Shown here piece after piece: positions 6,629 through 6,675 of a stretch of DNA of 6,675 nucleotides (positions are counted from its first letter, which is position 1; each line of letters begins with the position of its first letter). A model generated the notes under the pieces. That model did no database searches. It was given only the letters and a program-made list of their open reading frames with translations, and was not told where the DNA came from. The stretch comes from Thermoflexales bacterium. Its GTDB lineage: Bacteria; Chloroflexota; Anaerolineae; B4-G1; SLSP01. Position numbers and translations under genes: made by a program. The DNA is taken from positions 1-6,675 of the forward strand of contig SLSP01000442.1 of NCBI GenBank assembly GCA_007130345.1, in the 5' to 3' direction.

Positions 6629-6675
6629 ATGAGCGTGCAACCGAAAACCGAACTCGTCCACTGGTTACAATGGGG
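6629..6675 (+). CDS. Possible start of a fourth gene (partial)
   Basis: An open frame from ATG at 6629 (or the adjacent in-frame ATG at 6626) reads MSVQPKTELVHWLQWG and continues to the window edge without a stop. AGGG at 6618-6621 is spaced 7 bases from the ATG at 6629, which favours that start. It begins 49 bases after the hydroxylase stop in the same direction. Sixteen residues are too few to recognise a family. The main doubt is that TATAAT at 6622-6627 lies across the proposed start region. If that is a working -10 box, the real start would lie further downstream, for example GTG at 6635 or beyond the window. Confidence 0.42.
   Translation, partial: MSVQPKTELVHWLQW

Overview
The window is GC-rich with a strong preference for G/C at third codon positions. 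It is laid out as a three-gene, plus-strand cluster behind a divergent intergenic region. I cannot fix the organism from the sequence. Very long multi-domain kinase/AAA/TPR signalling proteins, a tandem-GNAT acetyltransferase and a small carotenoid hydroxylase would fit Chloroflexota best (tentative). Cyanobacteria or another large-genome, environmentally complex bacterium remain possible.

Layout: positions 1-45 hold the first codons of a minus-strand gene that leaves the window on the left. Positions 46-272 are intergenic, with back-to-back sigma70-like promoters facing away from each other. Positions 273-5261 encode one 1662-residue protein combining, in order, a metallo-beta-lactamase (MBL) fold hydrolase, a STAS-like domain, a Ser/Thr-kinase-like domain, an AAA/STAND-type ATPase with a following helical/winged-helix part, and a long TPR array. 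Ten bases later, 5272-6105 encodes a two-part GNAT acetyltransferase. After a further 24 bases, 6130-6579 encodes a CrtZ-type beta-carotene 3-hydroxylase. Positions 6580-6675 hold a probable start of a fourth plus-strand gene, cut off by the window end.

How they may work together: the short gaps and individual ribosome binding sites suggest co-transcription from the promoter at 123-151. The giant protein looks like a signal-integration device, with a hydrolase, a partner-switch-like module, a degenerate kinase, an NTP-driven switch and a protein-binding scaffold. It has no recognisable DNA-binding or cyclase output domain. The link to carotenoid hydroxylation and to the acetyltransferase is only positional.

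The points most worth following up are the MBL-STAS-kinase-ATPase-TPR fusion itself and the kinase-like domain. In that domain the DFG aspartate is Glu, the alpha-C glutamate is Gln and two of three P-loop glycines are Ser, while the Walker A/B motifs of the ATPase and the metal ligands of the hydrolase are intact.
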